A stretch of DNA of 64,000 nucleotides, taken from positions 868,001 through 932,000 of the forward strand of contig JBBMOL010000037.1 in the NCBI GenBank assembly GCA_037954665.1. The letters are read 5' to 3'. A model generated the notes under the pieces. It saw nothing but the letters and a program-made list of their open reading frames with translations. It was not told the DNA's origin and did no database searches. The stretch is from Laguncularia racemosa. Its lineage: Eukaryota > Streptophyta > Magnoliopsida > Myrtales > Combretaceae. This document shows positions 37,341 to 49,834 of the stretch, in pieces (positions within the stretch are counted from its first letter, which is position 1; each line of letters begins with the position of its first letter). The translations under genes and the position numbers were made by a program.

Positions 37341-38572
37341 GATTTGTTGCAACTAGGAGGAGTACAATGTCATGGTACATGTCATACTTTATCTACCAAC
37401 TTTTAGTAGTTTTTTTTTTTTTTTTCCGTTATAATTAATAAGAAAGGATATTTGAATTTGATCCATTCCACTAGATGATCAGTGTTCCCTCCTACCACCA
37501 AGCTATAGGTGTCTTGGCACTAGATCTTTTTTCACCAATTGTAAGCTCCCACCAAGGTATACAAAAAATGCCTTCCTTCCAAACGATTGTGTTCTCATTT
37601 TGTGTCCATTGTATCTTCTTCAGTCGTATATAATTAATTATATTTAAATAAAAAGAAAAGAAAAGAAAAAGTGAAAACTCACACTAAATAATCCATATAT
37701 GTGGTATTATTTGTAGATGGGGTAACAATTAGATCCATCAATCCATTGTGGATTGTGGTGTTTTGAGGTGGCAACTTTTTTTATTCGTTTAAATTTAAAC
37801 CGAGAAGCATGAAAAAAAAAAAAAAACTAGTTAGATGATAGTATAGAGCTTCAAATATTTGGGAAATCGTCCAGTGAATTAGTTTCAATAGTTGATTGAC
37901 CAGCAATCACTATCTTTAGTTATTCAAATAAAACAAAAGAGGCTAAGCATTTATTTGGACTCCTAGTTAATTAAAATATATTTGTCTAAGGGAAAAAAAA
38001 TATCAATATATTCCAGTTAATTATGTTTTTTTATATATATGAAAAAAAATATATATTAAATGGCACGTGCATTAAAATTTTCTTTTATTAGAGTGCAGAA
38101 ATATAAATGGATATATTATTGAGAATAAGAAAAATTCTCCCAATGTTAGCAACTATATCCTACCGGGTAGAAAAATGCTAATTGCTTTATAGAAAAAAGG
38201 AATTTTCTCATTAGACAGCAGTTATGTACAGCAATTATGTATAATTTCTTATACCACAAGTACAATCATTCTTTTACTCTACCATACTGTATTGTGAAAG
38301 AACAAGAATTCACCAATCTTACCTTTTTTTTCTTCTTTTATATATCCATTAATGATATACCTAGTCAATCCGTTGACTGTTATAACGTAGCTCACTGGTT
38401 GCTTGTTTATAAGTCCAACAATGCCATATGCAGTTAGCTTCAAGCTTAGGTTCTTGGTTTTTCTTCTTGATTTTATTATATGGCCTGCGATTAATTTGAC
38501 ACTTGCCATTTACCACAATTCTACGAAAATGATTCTACAGTGAGAGATTCTTAAGTAAGATATATTTATCTA
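37341..38572. other. 3' flank of the UPF0426 gene
   Basis: Contains the 3' untranslated region and AT-rich spacer. It recurs in order after the exon 3 copy at 40537-41436 and, shortened, in the later array units (42950-44110, 46410-47350, 49440-49830). The small open frames around 38237-38509 sit in this repeated spacer, lie on opposing strands and do not look coding. Confidence 0.6.
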
Positions 38573-38730
38573 TTAGGATCTGTCTCGATAGTTGAAATAT
38601 TAGTTTGAATAGTTTAAACGATTTAAATTCGATTCTTATAATAAACAAACATAGAATATTTTCTCCTTTTATGCCTTTGACTTGTTTAGATACTTGCTTG
38701 AAAATATATAAATAACTAAAAAAAAAATCA
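38573..38730 (+). repeat. tRNA-derived SINE relic, array unit 1
   Basis: An A-box-like TCTCGATAGTTGAAATATTAG and a B-box-like AAATTCGATTCTTATAATAA come first. A tail with ATTTTCTCCTTTTATGCCTTTGA and GATACTTGCTTG leads to an A-run. The layout matches plant tRNA-related SINEs. The same element recurs at the same place in every unit. Confidence 0.6.
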
Positions 38731-39235
38731 ATTTGATTATAATAATCAAAACATGTAATGTTGAAACATTACCAACATCATAACCTTAAAAGCAATAAGA
38801 AAATAACGACAGGCACTACCATACTATTGGCTGACAGCCGGACATGAAAACAATGCATTAAGAATGAGTGAGCAAATTTCTGTTTTTAACTGAAGTTTCC
38901 ATGAATCCTATTCCAAGTTAGGATATTGCAAGTTGGACCCTTTTTAGCTGAACTACCTCGCATAATTTAAACTTTTCCTACACACATTGTTTAGGGAAGG
39001 AAGTTGAGATTTTAGACCTTTTATTTTGTCCTACAGACAAATCTGCCCAACAAAGTCAAATGAAGAATCAGAGTGTATCATATAGTTCCTACATCATCGT
39101 TTTTTGCTCTTATACTTTCAAAGCTAGCTTGCTTGTTAGAGTTGCTTGCTCTAACTTGGCCCCCACAAAAAGAAAATAAATAAATAATACAACTCCAGGA
39201 GTACATGACCTAGAATTGTCCTAAAATTTCTCAAA

Positions 39236-39325
39236 ATGATAGATAATCAGAGAATTTATCCAGTAATTGATGTGGAATCTCTGCCAATAAGGCCTTAGGT
39301 GTCACTGGAATCATCGATTTCATGG
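39236..39325 (+). pseudogene. NHL pseudogene 1 (5' fragment)
   Basis: Matches codons 1 to about 33 of the intact gene at 50475. The frame reads M-I-DNQRIYPVIDVESLPIRP and hits TAG where the intact gene has Leu21. Sequence then continues past SSIS and, around 39320, changes into UPF0426 intron 2 sequence (the part near 36165). The transmembrane and LEA_2 domains are absent, so there is no functional product. Confidence 0.82.
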
Positions 39326-40344
39326 ACAGTTCAATTTGTACATCATAAATTATATAAAAATAGCTATAAAGCTCTTTTGTTAAGAAAATATCAACGGATG
39401 CCTTTAAACACTTTAAGGATAAAAGAAGAAACTTATATATTTCTATGCATTTATTTTTTCATGAGATGCAAAATTATTTTTTGAAATATAAAAAGTATTT
39501 TCTTTTGACTTATTAACTAGTGCTTTAAAGCATTCGTTAACAGGATCCAATTAGTTATCTCAAACAATTTCATTTGGTTTGCAAAAGTACATTTCTTAAA
39601 AGTCTAAGAATGCTGAGAATCCATGCTAATTTACTCGAGCTTCAAAAACTTTCATTTGTATTTCTGTCTAGCAGCATTTTCGATGGCAGATAGACTAGAG
39701 AAATGAAATGAATAGGTGATATTGCTGATATGGATACTGCTGGACAATACGACATATAGCCGACCATTGACCATTAGGGCCTTGAGTGTTTCTATAAAAT
39801 TGTGAAGGTTGGTTGGTTGGTATGGAAATTATTATTCAACTAAGTAGATTGAACTAAAATTTTGCAATTGTGGATTTCCCGCCTTTGCTAAGACAACTTC
39901 TTGGGATAAAGAACACTTTGGCACATTGTGTAATTTGGGATAAACAACAACCAACTTTTCCGATTATGTTCTCTCTTGACCTGACTGTCATTTGATGTTG
40001 GTTTTGGCAACTCAGGAGGTATCCATCTTGTCACCATAGAACTTTTTATTGCTTTCCAACATGCCTTTTGCCTTTTTCTTCTGGGTTTGTTGACTTTGAT
40101 ACTATATGGCCAACCCATCTTACAGTTTAAGCTTATTTATCAATGTGTGGTTATTTGTTTATGATTCAATAGAGTCCTGACTATGAACTCGCATACGTAC
40201 TCTAGAATAAATCTTACGTATAGCTAGCGTGGTGCATCATGCTAAGATCGAAAAGAGTGACTAATAAGAGTTATCTGCTGTCCGCTTCTATCTTGCTACA
40301 TTTTCAGCAGAATGTTTGATTTATATATTTGGTAATCATTTCAG

Positions 40345-40536
40345 GAGCCAGTTGCGTTTTTGGGTGGGATGTTTGCTGGTCTTTTGAGGCATGATTTGAA
40401 TGAAGAACCACTTAAAGAATGGGTTACGCGGACTGTAGAATTTTCAGGGATAACCAACGAAGAACTTGATGCTGAAGGATCGAAAGAAAAAGAAGAAGCA
40501 GTTCCCCAGGGATTGAATGAGATTTGTTATAGCTAG
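40345..40536 (+). pseudogene. Duplicated exon 3 of the UPF0426 gene
   Basis: The exon is preceded by the same ATTTCAG acceptor and intron end as 37161. It encodes EPVAFLGGMFAGLLR, then H for L, and stays open through GSKEKEEAVPQ. A 7-bp deletion relative to the parent exon (the AAATAGT in CAGGAAATAGTGATT) shifts the last codons, giving GLNEICYS before TAG at 40534. There are no copies of exons 1 and 2 upstream; the NHL pseudogene 1 promoter region lies there instead. High similarity to the parent implies fairly recent duplication. Confidence 0.88.
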
Positions 40537-41436
40537 GAAGAGTAAAATGTCATACTTTATCTACCAACGTTAGTAGAATTTTTTTTTTTTTTGTTATAAT
40601 TAACGGAAAATGAGATTTCAATTTAATCTATCATTCTAGATAATCAGTGTCCTCACTACCAAAAAATGCCTTCCTTCTAAACTATTATATTTTCCTTTTA
40701 TATCATTCATATCTTTTTCAATCATCTATAATTATATATAAATAAAAGGAAAAGAAAATGTGAGAACTCACACTAAATAATTCATATATGTGGTATTATT
40801 TGTAGATGAGGTAACAATTAGATCCATCAATCCATTTTGGTTTGTTTAAACTTAAAGTGAAAAAAAAAAAAAAAACTAGTTAGATGATGGTATAGAGCTT
40901 CAAATATTTGGAAAATCATCTAATGAATTAGTTTCAATAGTTGATCGATCAACAATCACAATCTTTAGTTATTCAAATAAAACAAAAGAAGCTGAGAATT
41001 TCTTTGGACTCCTAGTTAATTAAAATATATTTGTCAAAGAAAAAAAAAGTGTGTCAGTATATTCCAATTAATTATATACTGCTATATATATAAAGTATTA
41101 AATGGTATTTGCATTAAAATTTTATTTTATTAGAGTGCGGAAATATAAATGGATACGGTATTGAGAATAAGGAAAATTCTTTCAGTATTAGCTAGTATTA
41201 TATCCTACTAGGAAGAAAAATGCTAAATGCTTTAAAGAAAGAAGGAATCTTCTCATTAGACAATAGTTATCTGTAATTTATTATACCACAAGTACATGGT
41301 ACAGTCATCCTTTACTCTACTAGTATTGTGAAAGAACAAATATGGGTTACGATTAATTTGACACTCATCATTTACCACAATTCTACGAAAATGATTCTGC
41401 AATGAGAAATTTTTAAGTAAGATATATTTATTTATT

Positions 41437-41611
41437 AGGATCTGTTTTAGCGATTGATATAATAGTTTGAATAACTTAAATGATTTAGATTCGATCCTTA
41501 TGATGAGCAAATATGGAATATTTTTTTCTCTTATGAATCTTCAAGATAAGTATGAATTCGATACTTTTGATTTATTTAGATACTTTCTTGAAAAAAAGAT
41601 AAAAAAAAAAA
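41437..41611 (+). repeat. tRNA-derived SINE relic, array unit 2
   Basis: Same element as at 38573: TTTTAGCGATTGATATAATAG, then GATTTAGATTCGATCCTTATG, a CTTATGAATCTTCAAGATAAG segment and a tail ending in an A-run. Confidence 0.6.
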
Positions 41612-42122
41612 TCAATTTGATTATAATAGTCAAGACATGTAATGTTGAAGAGTTACCAACTTCAGAACCTTAAAAGCAATAAGAAAATAGCGACAGACAA
41701 TGCCATACTATTGGCTACAGCTGTGCTTGAAAACATTGCATTAAGAAAGAGTGATCAAATTTCTGTTTTTAACTTAAGTTTCCATGAATCCTATTCCTAC
41801 TTGGGATATTACAAATTGGACCCTTTTTAGCTGAACTACCTCGCATAATTTAAACTTTTCTACACACATTGTTTAGGAAAGGAAGTTGAGATTTTAGACC
41901 TTTCATTTTGTCCGACAGACAAATCAGCCCAACAAAGTCGACTGGAGGATCAGAATGTATAATATGGTTCCTACATCATTGTTTTTTGTTCTTACACACT
42001 TTCAAGTTTCAAGACTAGCTTGCTTGTTGAGTTGCTTGCTCCAACTTGCCAAAAAAATAAATAAATAATACAACTCCAGGATTACAAAACCTAGGACTGG
42101 AATTGTCCTAAAATTTCTTAAA

Positions 42123-42215
42123 ATGGCAGATAATCGGAGAATTTACCCTGTAATTGATGTGGAATCTCTGCCAATAAAGCCTTACGTGTCATTGGGATCA
42201 TCGATTTCAAGGAAA
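42123..42215 (+). pseudogene. NHL pseudogene 2 (5' fragment)
   Basis: ATG 42123 begins MADNRRIYPVIDVESLPIKP, matching codons 1 to about 33 of the intact NHL gene without an early stop. The frame then runs into UPF0426 intron sequence (CAATCTGTGTATCCTAAATT, compare 36165), giving an unrelated tail that stops at 42351-42353. It shares its junction with pseudogene 1, so the two descend from one fusion event. The membrane segment and LEA_2 domain are missing. Exon 3 of UPF0426 has been lost from this unit. Confidence 0.82.
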
Positions 42216-44121
42216 GTTCAATCTGTGTATCCTAAATTATATCAAGATATTCATAAAACTTTTTTGTTAAGAAAATGCTACGGAGGATCAAAAAGAAACT
42301 TTAATATATTTTTATATATTTGCTTTTTGGTGAGGTGTGTGATCATTTTTTAAAATATGAAAAATATTTTTTTTTTCGGTTTTATAATTAGTATCTCAAG
42401 AGCATTCGCTAATAGGATCCAGTCAGTTATGTTAGAAAAATTCATTTGTTCCCCCAAGAGTATATTTCTTCGAAGTCCAAGAATGCTGAGAGCCCATGCT
42501 AATTTACTCGAACTTCAGAAACTTTCACTTGTACATCTGTCTGGCAGCATTTTTTATGGCAGATCATATGACACATATAGTCGACCGTTGGCCATTAGGG
42601 CCTTAAGTGATTCTATACCATTATGAAGGTTGGTCGGTGTGGAAATTATTATTCAACTAAGTAGACTGAACTAAAATGTTGCAATTCCTAATCCTCCTGT
42701 GGATTTACCGCCTTTGCTAAGACAACTTCTTGGGATAAAGAACACTTTGGTACATTGTGTAATTGGGAGGGATAAACAACAATCAACTTTTCTCATCTTG
42801 ACCTAACTGTCATTTGATGTTGGTTTTGGCGACTCAGGAGGTATCCAATAGAACTTTTTATTGCTTTCCAACATGCCTTTTGCCTTCTTCGAGTTTGTTT
42901 ACTTTGATACTATAGGCCCAACCCATCTTAAAATTTAAGCTTATATATTAGTTGTAAGCCTCCATCAAGATATACATAAAATGCTTTCCTTTTGAGCAAA
43001 ATTTTATGTTCTCATTCTATGCCCTTTGGCGTCTTCTTGAATCATAAATAATTATATATAAATAAAAAGAAAGAGGAAAAAGTGAAACGGGCACTAAATA
43101 ATTAATATGTGTGATATTATTTGAATATGGGAAAAAAAAAAAAAAACAATTAGATCAATCAGTCCTTGTAGATTGTGGTAGTTTGAGGTGGTAAGTCCTT
43201 TATTCTTTTAAATTTTGAAGTGAGAAGCAAGAAAAAAATAAACTATTTAAATGATGGTATATAGCTTCCAATATTTGGTTCTTTCTATATTGATTTTGTT
43301 TTGGCCAATCCTTTCTTTATATTTAGCAATAAATTATTTTATATTGTGGAAATTAACCATCGAGGAATTTTTCTTCTTTTTTTTTTTATTTTTTTCCATG
43401 CAAGTTTATTATACCATAAATTATGAATATAAATAATTTATGGATGATAAGCAATCGCTTTCATAAGTAATTCAAATAAAACAAAAGAAGCTGAGAATTA
43501 ATTTGGACTCCTAGTTAATTAAAATATATTTGGTCAAGAAAAAATGGGTGTGTCAATATATTATAGCTAATTATATACTGCTATATAAAAAAATTATTAA
43601 ATGGTACTTGCATCGATTTTTTTTTTAATAAGTTGAAGCACAGAAATATAAATGGATACACTATTGAGAACAAGGAAAATTCTCCTAGTATTAGCAAGTA
43701 TATTTTATTGGGAAGAAAAATGCTAAATGCTTTAGTGAATGGGAATCTTCTCATTAGACGGCAGTTATGTGCAACAATTATCTATAATTTCTTATACCAT
43801 AAATATAATCATTCTTTTACTCTCTTATACTATGTCGTGAAAAAACAAGAATTCACCAATCTTACCTTTTTTTATCTTTTATCGATATACTTGGTCAATC
43901 CATTAACTGTTATAACGTAGCTCATTGGTTGTTTCCTTGCAAGTCCAACAATGCCACATGCAGTTAGCTTCAAGTTTGGCTTCTTGATTTTTCTTCTTGA
44001 TCTTATTACATGAAATTGCAGTCAATTTGACACTTGTCATCTACCACATTTCTGCAAAAATGGTTTTCAGTAAAAGATACTGTAGCAAATTGCTTAAAAT
44101 TTACGTAATATATTTATTTAT

Positions 44122-44289
44122 TAAGGTTTATCTCAGTGATTGAGATATCAATTTAAATAGCTTAAACGATTTAGATTCGATTCTCGTTATGAGTAAAACA
44201 TTAGATATTTTGTCTTCTTATGAATCTTCAAGGAAAATATGGATTCGATATCTTTAACTCGACATTTGTTTAAGGAAAAAAAAAAAACA
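44122..44289 (+). repeat. tRNA-derived SINE relic, array unit 3
   Basis: The best preserved copy: A-box-like TATCTCAGTGATTGAGATATC, B-box-like TAGATTCGATTCTCGTTATGAG, then ATGAATCTTCAAGGAAAATATGG-type sequence and TTTAAGG before the A-run. Confidence 0.65.
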
Positions 44290-44791
44290 ATTTGATTAAA
44301 ATTGTTGACAAGTTACCAACATCTTCTGAATCTTAAAAGCAATATGAAAATAAAGACACACATTGTCATACTATTGGCTACAGCTGTACTTGAAAACAGT
44401 GCATTAAGAAAGAGTGATCAGATTTCTGTTTTAAACTGAAGTTTCCATGAATCCTTTTCCTAGTTAGGATATTGCAAATTGGACCATTTTTAGCGGTAAT
44501 ACCTCCCATAATTTATGCTTTTTCTGCACACATTGCTCAGGGAAGGAAGTTTAGATTTTAGACCTCGTTATTTTGTCCAACAGACAAATCAGCGCAACAA
44601 AGTCAAATCAAGAATCACAGAGTATAACATAGTTCCTACATCATTGTTTTGTGTTCTTACACACTTCCAAGTTTCAAGGCTAGCTTGCTTGTTAAGTTGC
44701 TTGCTCTAGCTTGGCAGAAAAAATAAATAAATAAATAACACAGTTCCTGGATTACATGGCCTTGGACTAGAATTTTCCTAGAATTTCTCAA

Positions 44792-45063
44792 ATTGATGCG
44801 GAATCTCCGCCAACGAGGCCTTTCATGCCACCAGGATCATCGATTTCAGAGAAGGGAGTTTAGTTCGCTATCCTCACCTTGACCTGCCACAACGAATAGC
44901 TCCTGTCTCGGATTTGAGACAACCCAAATCCAGAGGTTGTTGTTGCAGGTGCTTATCTTGGACAATCCTAGCTCTGAATATCCTAGTGATCCTAATTGGC
45001 GCTATTGCTGGCATCCTTTACCTTGTTTTCCAACCAGAACTCCCACAGTACTCAATCAACAGT
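44792..45063 (+). pseudogene. NHL pseudogene 3 (start codon lost, truncated)
   Basis: Matches about codons 12-96 of the intact gene. A deletion between CTCAAA and TTGATGCGG removed the ATG and first codons. A frameshift follows SEK (GAGAAGGGAGTTTAG) with a stop. The segment for the cysteine cluster and membrane span (TGTTGTTGCAGGTGC onward) is preserved up to PQYSINS, where sequence switches to UPF0426 intron 2 at the point equivalent to 35457 (GACTT-GTACCCAATCAAG). Exon 3 is deleted downstream near 46405. Confidence 0.85.
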
Positions 45064-45198
45064 GACTTATGTACCCAATCAAGTACCCATTAAGACAGTT
45101 GAAAGTTCCCAATATAAAATTTGAACTCGTAGAATACCTGAATTGAGTTATCTACAGTACCAGGTCAGCCATATAACATAACACAGTCGAAAGGGTAT

Positions 45199-45420
45199 AT
45201 GTTTAGATGTGGACATTTAGGCAGACTACGACGTAAGTCGTGCGATGCCACATTTCTTGAAAATCATTTCCGGAAGATAGGAGAAACAGAAAGACTTCGT
45301 ATTGCATATGCTAGAGGAGCCTATAAGTTCTTTCTTAGATTGTATAATATAGAGAAACTGGTATTCTTAATCCTAGTATTCTGTATTTTGATCTCAGGTT
45401 TGGCTCGTTTTAATTTCTAA
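45199..45420 (+). other. Conserved non-genic open frame in the repeated intron block
   Basis: A 73-codon open frame containing KSCDATFLENHFRKIGE. Equivalent sequence at about 48462 and 35655 (inside UPF0426 intron 2) is interrupted by stops. The DATFLEN phrase recalls the hinge region of Ty1/copia polyproteins, so this may be an old copia fragment inside the intron. I do not regard it as a host gene. Confidence 0.3.
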
Positions 45421-47357
45421 AATGTATTTAGATTGCCACGATATGATCTAAGCATGGCATAGACATTTCAATAACTTGAAGGAGTCAACTTCAAGATGTG
45501 ATTGAGTGACAGTCGACCAAACATTATAGTAGTAGTTATTATTGCTCTACAAGGCAAGCCAATTTATTAATTCAATGTGACGAATCCCTGTTCCCTAGAC
45601 GCTCCGCCAAAGCTCGAATCATAAGGCAAGGGTTGAGGTTATATACCAGCAGGCTTTGGGTGTAGATGAGATGCTGTGACAACTTGCACCATGTTAACAC
45701 ACACTAAAATGCAAGAAGAGTCTCGAGACAGTCATATGTTGGATCTGTGCATCCTGAATTATATTAAAATAGTTACGAGGCTTTCTTGTTAGGAAAATGT
45801 TAATAGATGTCTCGAGATACTAATTAAAGGCTAAAAAAGGAAATTTTTACTTATTTCCATACATTTGCTTTTTCATAAAGCGTATAATCATTCTTGAATA
45901 TGTAAAAAGTTTCTTCTTAAATATCTAAAAAATTTCTTCTTTAAGCTTCTTAACTAAAATGGCGGGCGTATTTGTTATTGGACCCAAGTTAGTTATGTTA
46001 GATAAATTCATTTATTCTCCGAGAGAACATTTCTTAGAAATCTAAGAATGCTGAGAATCCTGTGCCGGTTTACTCAAGAACTTCCAAAATTTTCACTGCT
46101 ATAAATAGCAGCTGTCTGTCTGGCAGCATTTAGTTGACAGAAAGACTAGAAAAATGGAATGAATATGAGCTATTGCTGATGGCATACCGCAGGATTGTAA
46201 GACCTATAGCTAAGCATTGACCATTAGGGCCTCAATCGTTTCTGTCCATCGTGAAGGTTGGTTTGGAGAGTTATAGTGAACTGAGTAGACTGAACTGAAA
46301 TTTTGCAATTCCTAATCCTCCTTTGGATCTACCGCTTCTCGGGGATAAAGAAGCACTGTAGTAATTGTGTAATTGGGAGGGACAAACATCAATCAACTTT
46401 TCTGAACTAAAATGTCAGACTTTATCTACCAACGTTATTAGACTTTCCCGCCTTCCAAACAACGTTTTTCAACCTTTGTGTTTTCCTTAATCATACATAA
46501 ATTGTCTATAGATTAAAAAGGAACAAGGTAGTGGCACTAAGTGTAAGTAATCCTTACATGCGAGATAACGTAGGTGATCGATAGGAACATGATATGAAAC
46601 ATGAAGTAGAAATGAAAAATTTTCCTTTTTAATTAATCACGGATGGGAAAAAGAATAGATCAATTATCCCTTTATGGGGTTTTAAAATAGTGATTTTTCA
46701 TTCTTGTAAATTTGAAGTGAAAAGCATGAAAAAACTATTTAAATGAAGGGATGGAGCTTCAAATATTTATGAAATCATATAATGTATAAGTTTCAATAAT
46801 GAATTGATTCTATGTAAGTAATCGAACTATTTTTTTCTTATTAAATTTATTTTGGCCAATCCTTTCTTTTATCTTTATTGTTAAATTATCTTATACCATG
46901 AAAAATTAACCACCTTTTTTAGAAAAAAAATTTGAATAGTACATATGATTATACCAAGAATTACGAATATAAAAGTAAAATGTTATCAATTTAATGGAAT
47001 TTTTTGGACGAATTGTGCAATGCATGATGAGCAATTGAGTCCATAAGTTCAATTTTGTTTCACCTGCGAGTCTTACCTTTTTTTTTTTCCTCTTCTTCTT
47101 CTTTTTAAATGATATACCTAGTCCTATAATCCATTTATTGTTGTGACGTAGCTCACCGGTTACTTCTTTATAAGTCCAACAATGCCATATGTAGTTAGCT
47201 TCAAGCTTCGTTACTTGGTTTTAATCTCTGATATTATTATATGGGTTGAGATCAATTTGAAACTTCATCAATTAACGATTCTATGAAAATGATTCTCTAG
47301 TGAGGCAAGATATAATGTAGTAGGTTGTATAGATATGATAGTATTAATTTACTTATT

Positions 47358-47496
47358 AAAGGTTATAGTTGAAATATTGATTTAAATAACTTAAACGATG
47401 TAAATTTAATTCTCAATACGAAATCCCTTATTCTTTTATACATACTCAGAACGTAGATGGATCCATATCCTTTATCTCGTCTTAAAAAAAAAAAAA
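47358..47496 (+). repeat. tRNA-derived SINE relic, array unit 4
   Basis: A shortened copy with GTTGAAATATTGATTTAAATAAC, AACGATGTAAATTTAATTCTC and a CTCGTCTTAAAAAAAA tail. It is in the same position relative to the NHL upstream region as in other units. Confidence 0.5.
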
Positions 47497-47814
47497 TTAT
47501 TATGGATCAATATCCTCCCATAATTTATGCTTTTTCTGCACACGTTGCTCAGGGAAGGAAGTTCAGACTTTAGACCTCGTTATTTTGTCCAACAGACAAA
47601 TCAGCCCAACAAAGTCAAATCAAGAATCAGAGCGTATAACATAGTTCCTACATCATTGTTTTCTGTTCTTACGCACTTCCAAGTTTCAAGGCTAGCTTTG
47701 CTTGTTGAGTTGCTTGCTCTAGCTTGGCAGAAAAAAGAAAAAATAAATAAATTAATAACACAACTCCAGGATTACATGACCTAGGACTAGAATTGTCCTA
47801 GGATTTCTCTAAAT

Positions 47815-48032
47815 ATGGCAGATAATCAGAGAATTTATCCGGTAATTGATGCGGAATCTCCACCGACGGGGCCTTTCGTGCCACCGGGATCATCGATTTC
47901 GGAGAAGGTAGTTTGCTTCGCCATCCTCACCTTGACCTGCCACAACCAATGGCTCCTATCTCGGATTTGAGACCACCGAAATCCAGAGGTTGTTGTTGTA
48001 GGTGCTTATGTTGGACAATCCTAGTTCTGATT
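47815..48032 (+). pseudogene. NHL pseudogene 4 (frameshifted, truncated)
   Basis: ATG 47815 begins MADNQRIYPVIDAESPPTGP, matching the intact gene. After SISEK the sequence GTAGTTTGCTTCGCC is one base short relative to the intact gene and shifts frame, the same lesion as in pseudogene 3. Homology continues through the cysteine-rich segment (TGTTGTTGTAGGTGC) and breaks off within the membrane span (about codon 73), joining UPF0426 intron 2 at the point equivalent to about 35163 (GCTTATTTGAT). Confidence 0.85.
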
Positions 48033-49834
48033 TTGCTTATTTGATACCTTACACTTGGGAGGTTTGAGAATGTTTCAAATCGTTTATTACTGGAAGTGAA
48101 TCAATTAAAATTATTAGAACTGGTCGAGGGCGTCTATATCAATCAAACAACTTGGGGAGCTTTGCAATGGAAAAGGGATCACGAGACAACTAACCCTTAC
48201 AGACCTTCCACAACGTCATGGAGTTGCTGAAAGGATGAAATAGATCTTTAATAGAAATACCTTGGTCAATGATGGCTCAAGCAATTCACCAATATCCTTT
48301 GTGGAGCTGCATTGAGGACAGTGACTCAATCTGCCTAATCAAGTGCCTATGAAGACAGTTGAAAGTCCCCAATATAAAAAAAATTTGCACTTGTAGTATA
48401 CCCGAATTGAGTTATCTACAGTACTTGGTCAGCTATAAAAGATAATGCAGTCAAAAGGGAATGTTTTTAGATGTGAACATATAGGCAGACTACGACATAA
48501 GTCTTGCGATGCCACTTTTCTTGAAAATGATTTCCGGAAGATAGGAGAAATAGATAGACTCTGTACTGCATATGCTAAAGGAGCCTATAAGTTCTTTCTT
48601 AGATAGTATGATACAGAGAAACCGGTATTCTTCATCCTAGTAAACTGTTTTTTGATATTGGGTTTTGCTCGTTTTTTCTAAAATGAATTTAGATTGACAT
48701 GATATGCTTTAAATATGGAATAGACATTTCAATAACTTGAAGGAGTCAATTTCAAGAAATCCGCAGCGCCAATCAAACATTGTACTAGTTATTATTGCTC
48801 TGCAAAGCAATGGGCTCATTTGGTAATTGGCTGTGATTAATGTGCCTGCTACCTCAACGCTCCGCCAAAGCTTGAATCATAAGGCAGGGGGGTTGTGGTT
48901 ATGTACCAGCAGGTTTTGGGTGTAGATGAGATGCTGTGACAAATTGCACAATGATAACACACACTAACATGCAAGAAGAGAGCCTTGAGGCGTAATATGT
49001 TGACTTTGTGCATCCTTAATTATGTTAAAATGGTTATGAGCCCTTCTACTTAAGAAAATATTAATGAATACTCCTTACCATCTATGAAAAACTAAAAAAG
49101 GAATTTTTTACTTTTTTTTATGCATTTACTTTTTCATGAAACGTATAATCATTTTTAAATATGTGAAAAAAAAAAAATTAGACTTTTTAACTAGTGCCAT
49201 AAGATGGTGAGGCTACTCATAATTGAGACCCTAGTCAACTATGTTAAATTCATTTGTTATCCAAGAGTACATATCTTAGTAGTCTAAAATTGCCGAGAAT
49301 CCTGTACTGTGCTGGTTTACTTATGGTCTTCTAACCTAGTTATGGTGGTGTACACCTATGAAAACAATAATGAAAGTTTATGTTTCAATATTAGAAAACT
49401 TATAATATTTGATTGGCTTTTGGTCCTAGAAGATGCTTTTGTATATATAACTACTAAATAGTAGTTTATGTCTCTATAATTTCTTATACCAAAAATAAAA
49501 TCAGTCTTTTACCTTATTGTACTGTTTTCTGAAAGAACAAGAATTGACGATTCTTACATTTTTTTTTAACGATATACCTAGTCTTACAATCCATTCATTG
49601 TTGTAACGTAGCTCACCGGTTACTTCTTTATAAGTCCAGCAATGCCATATGAACTTAGCTTCCAGCTTCTTACTTTGATTTTTATGTCTGATATTATTTA
49701 TTATGTGGGTTGGCATCAATTTGACACACCTCATCTACAACAATTCTACGAAAGTGATGGGAGACAAGATATAGTGTGGTAAGTTGTTAAAAATTTTTAT
49801 GATTTATAAATGTATTATCATTAATTTACCTATT

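Noticed and set aside
44515..44709. Open frame repeated at 47527
   Set aside because: It is conserved only because the NHL upstream region is duplicated. It is absent or broken in the other units, including the region before the intact gene.
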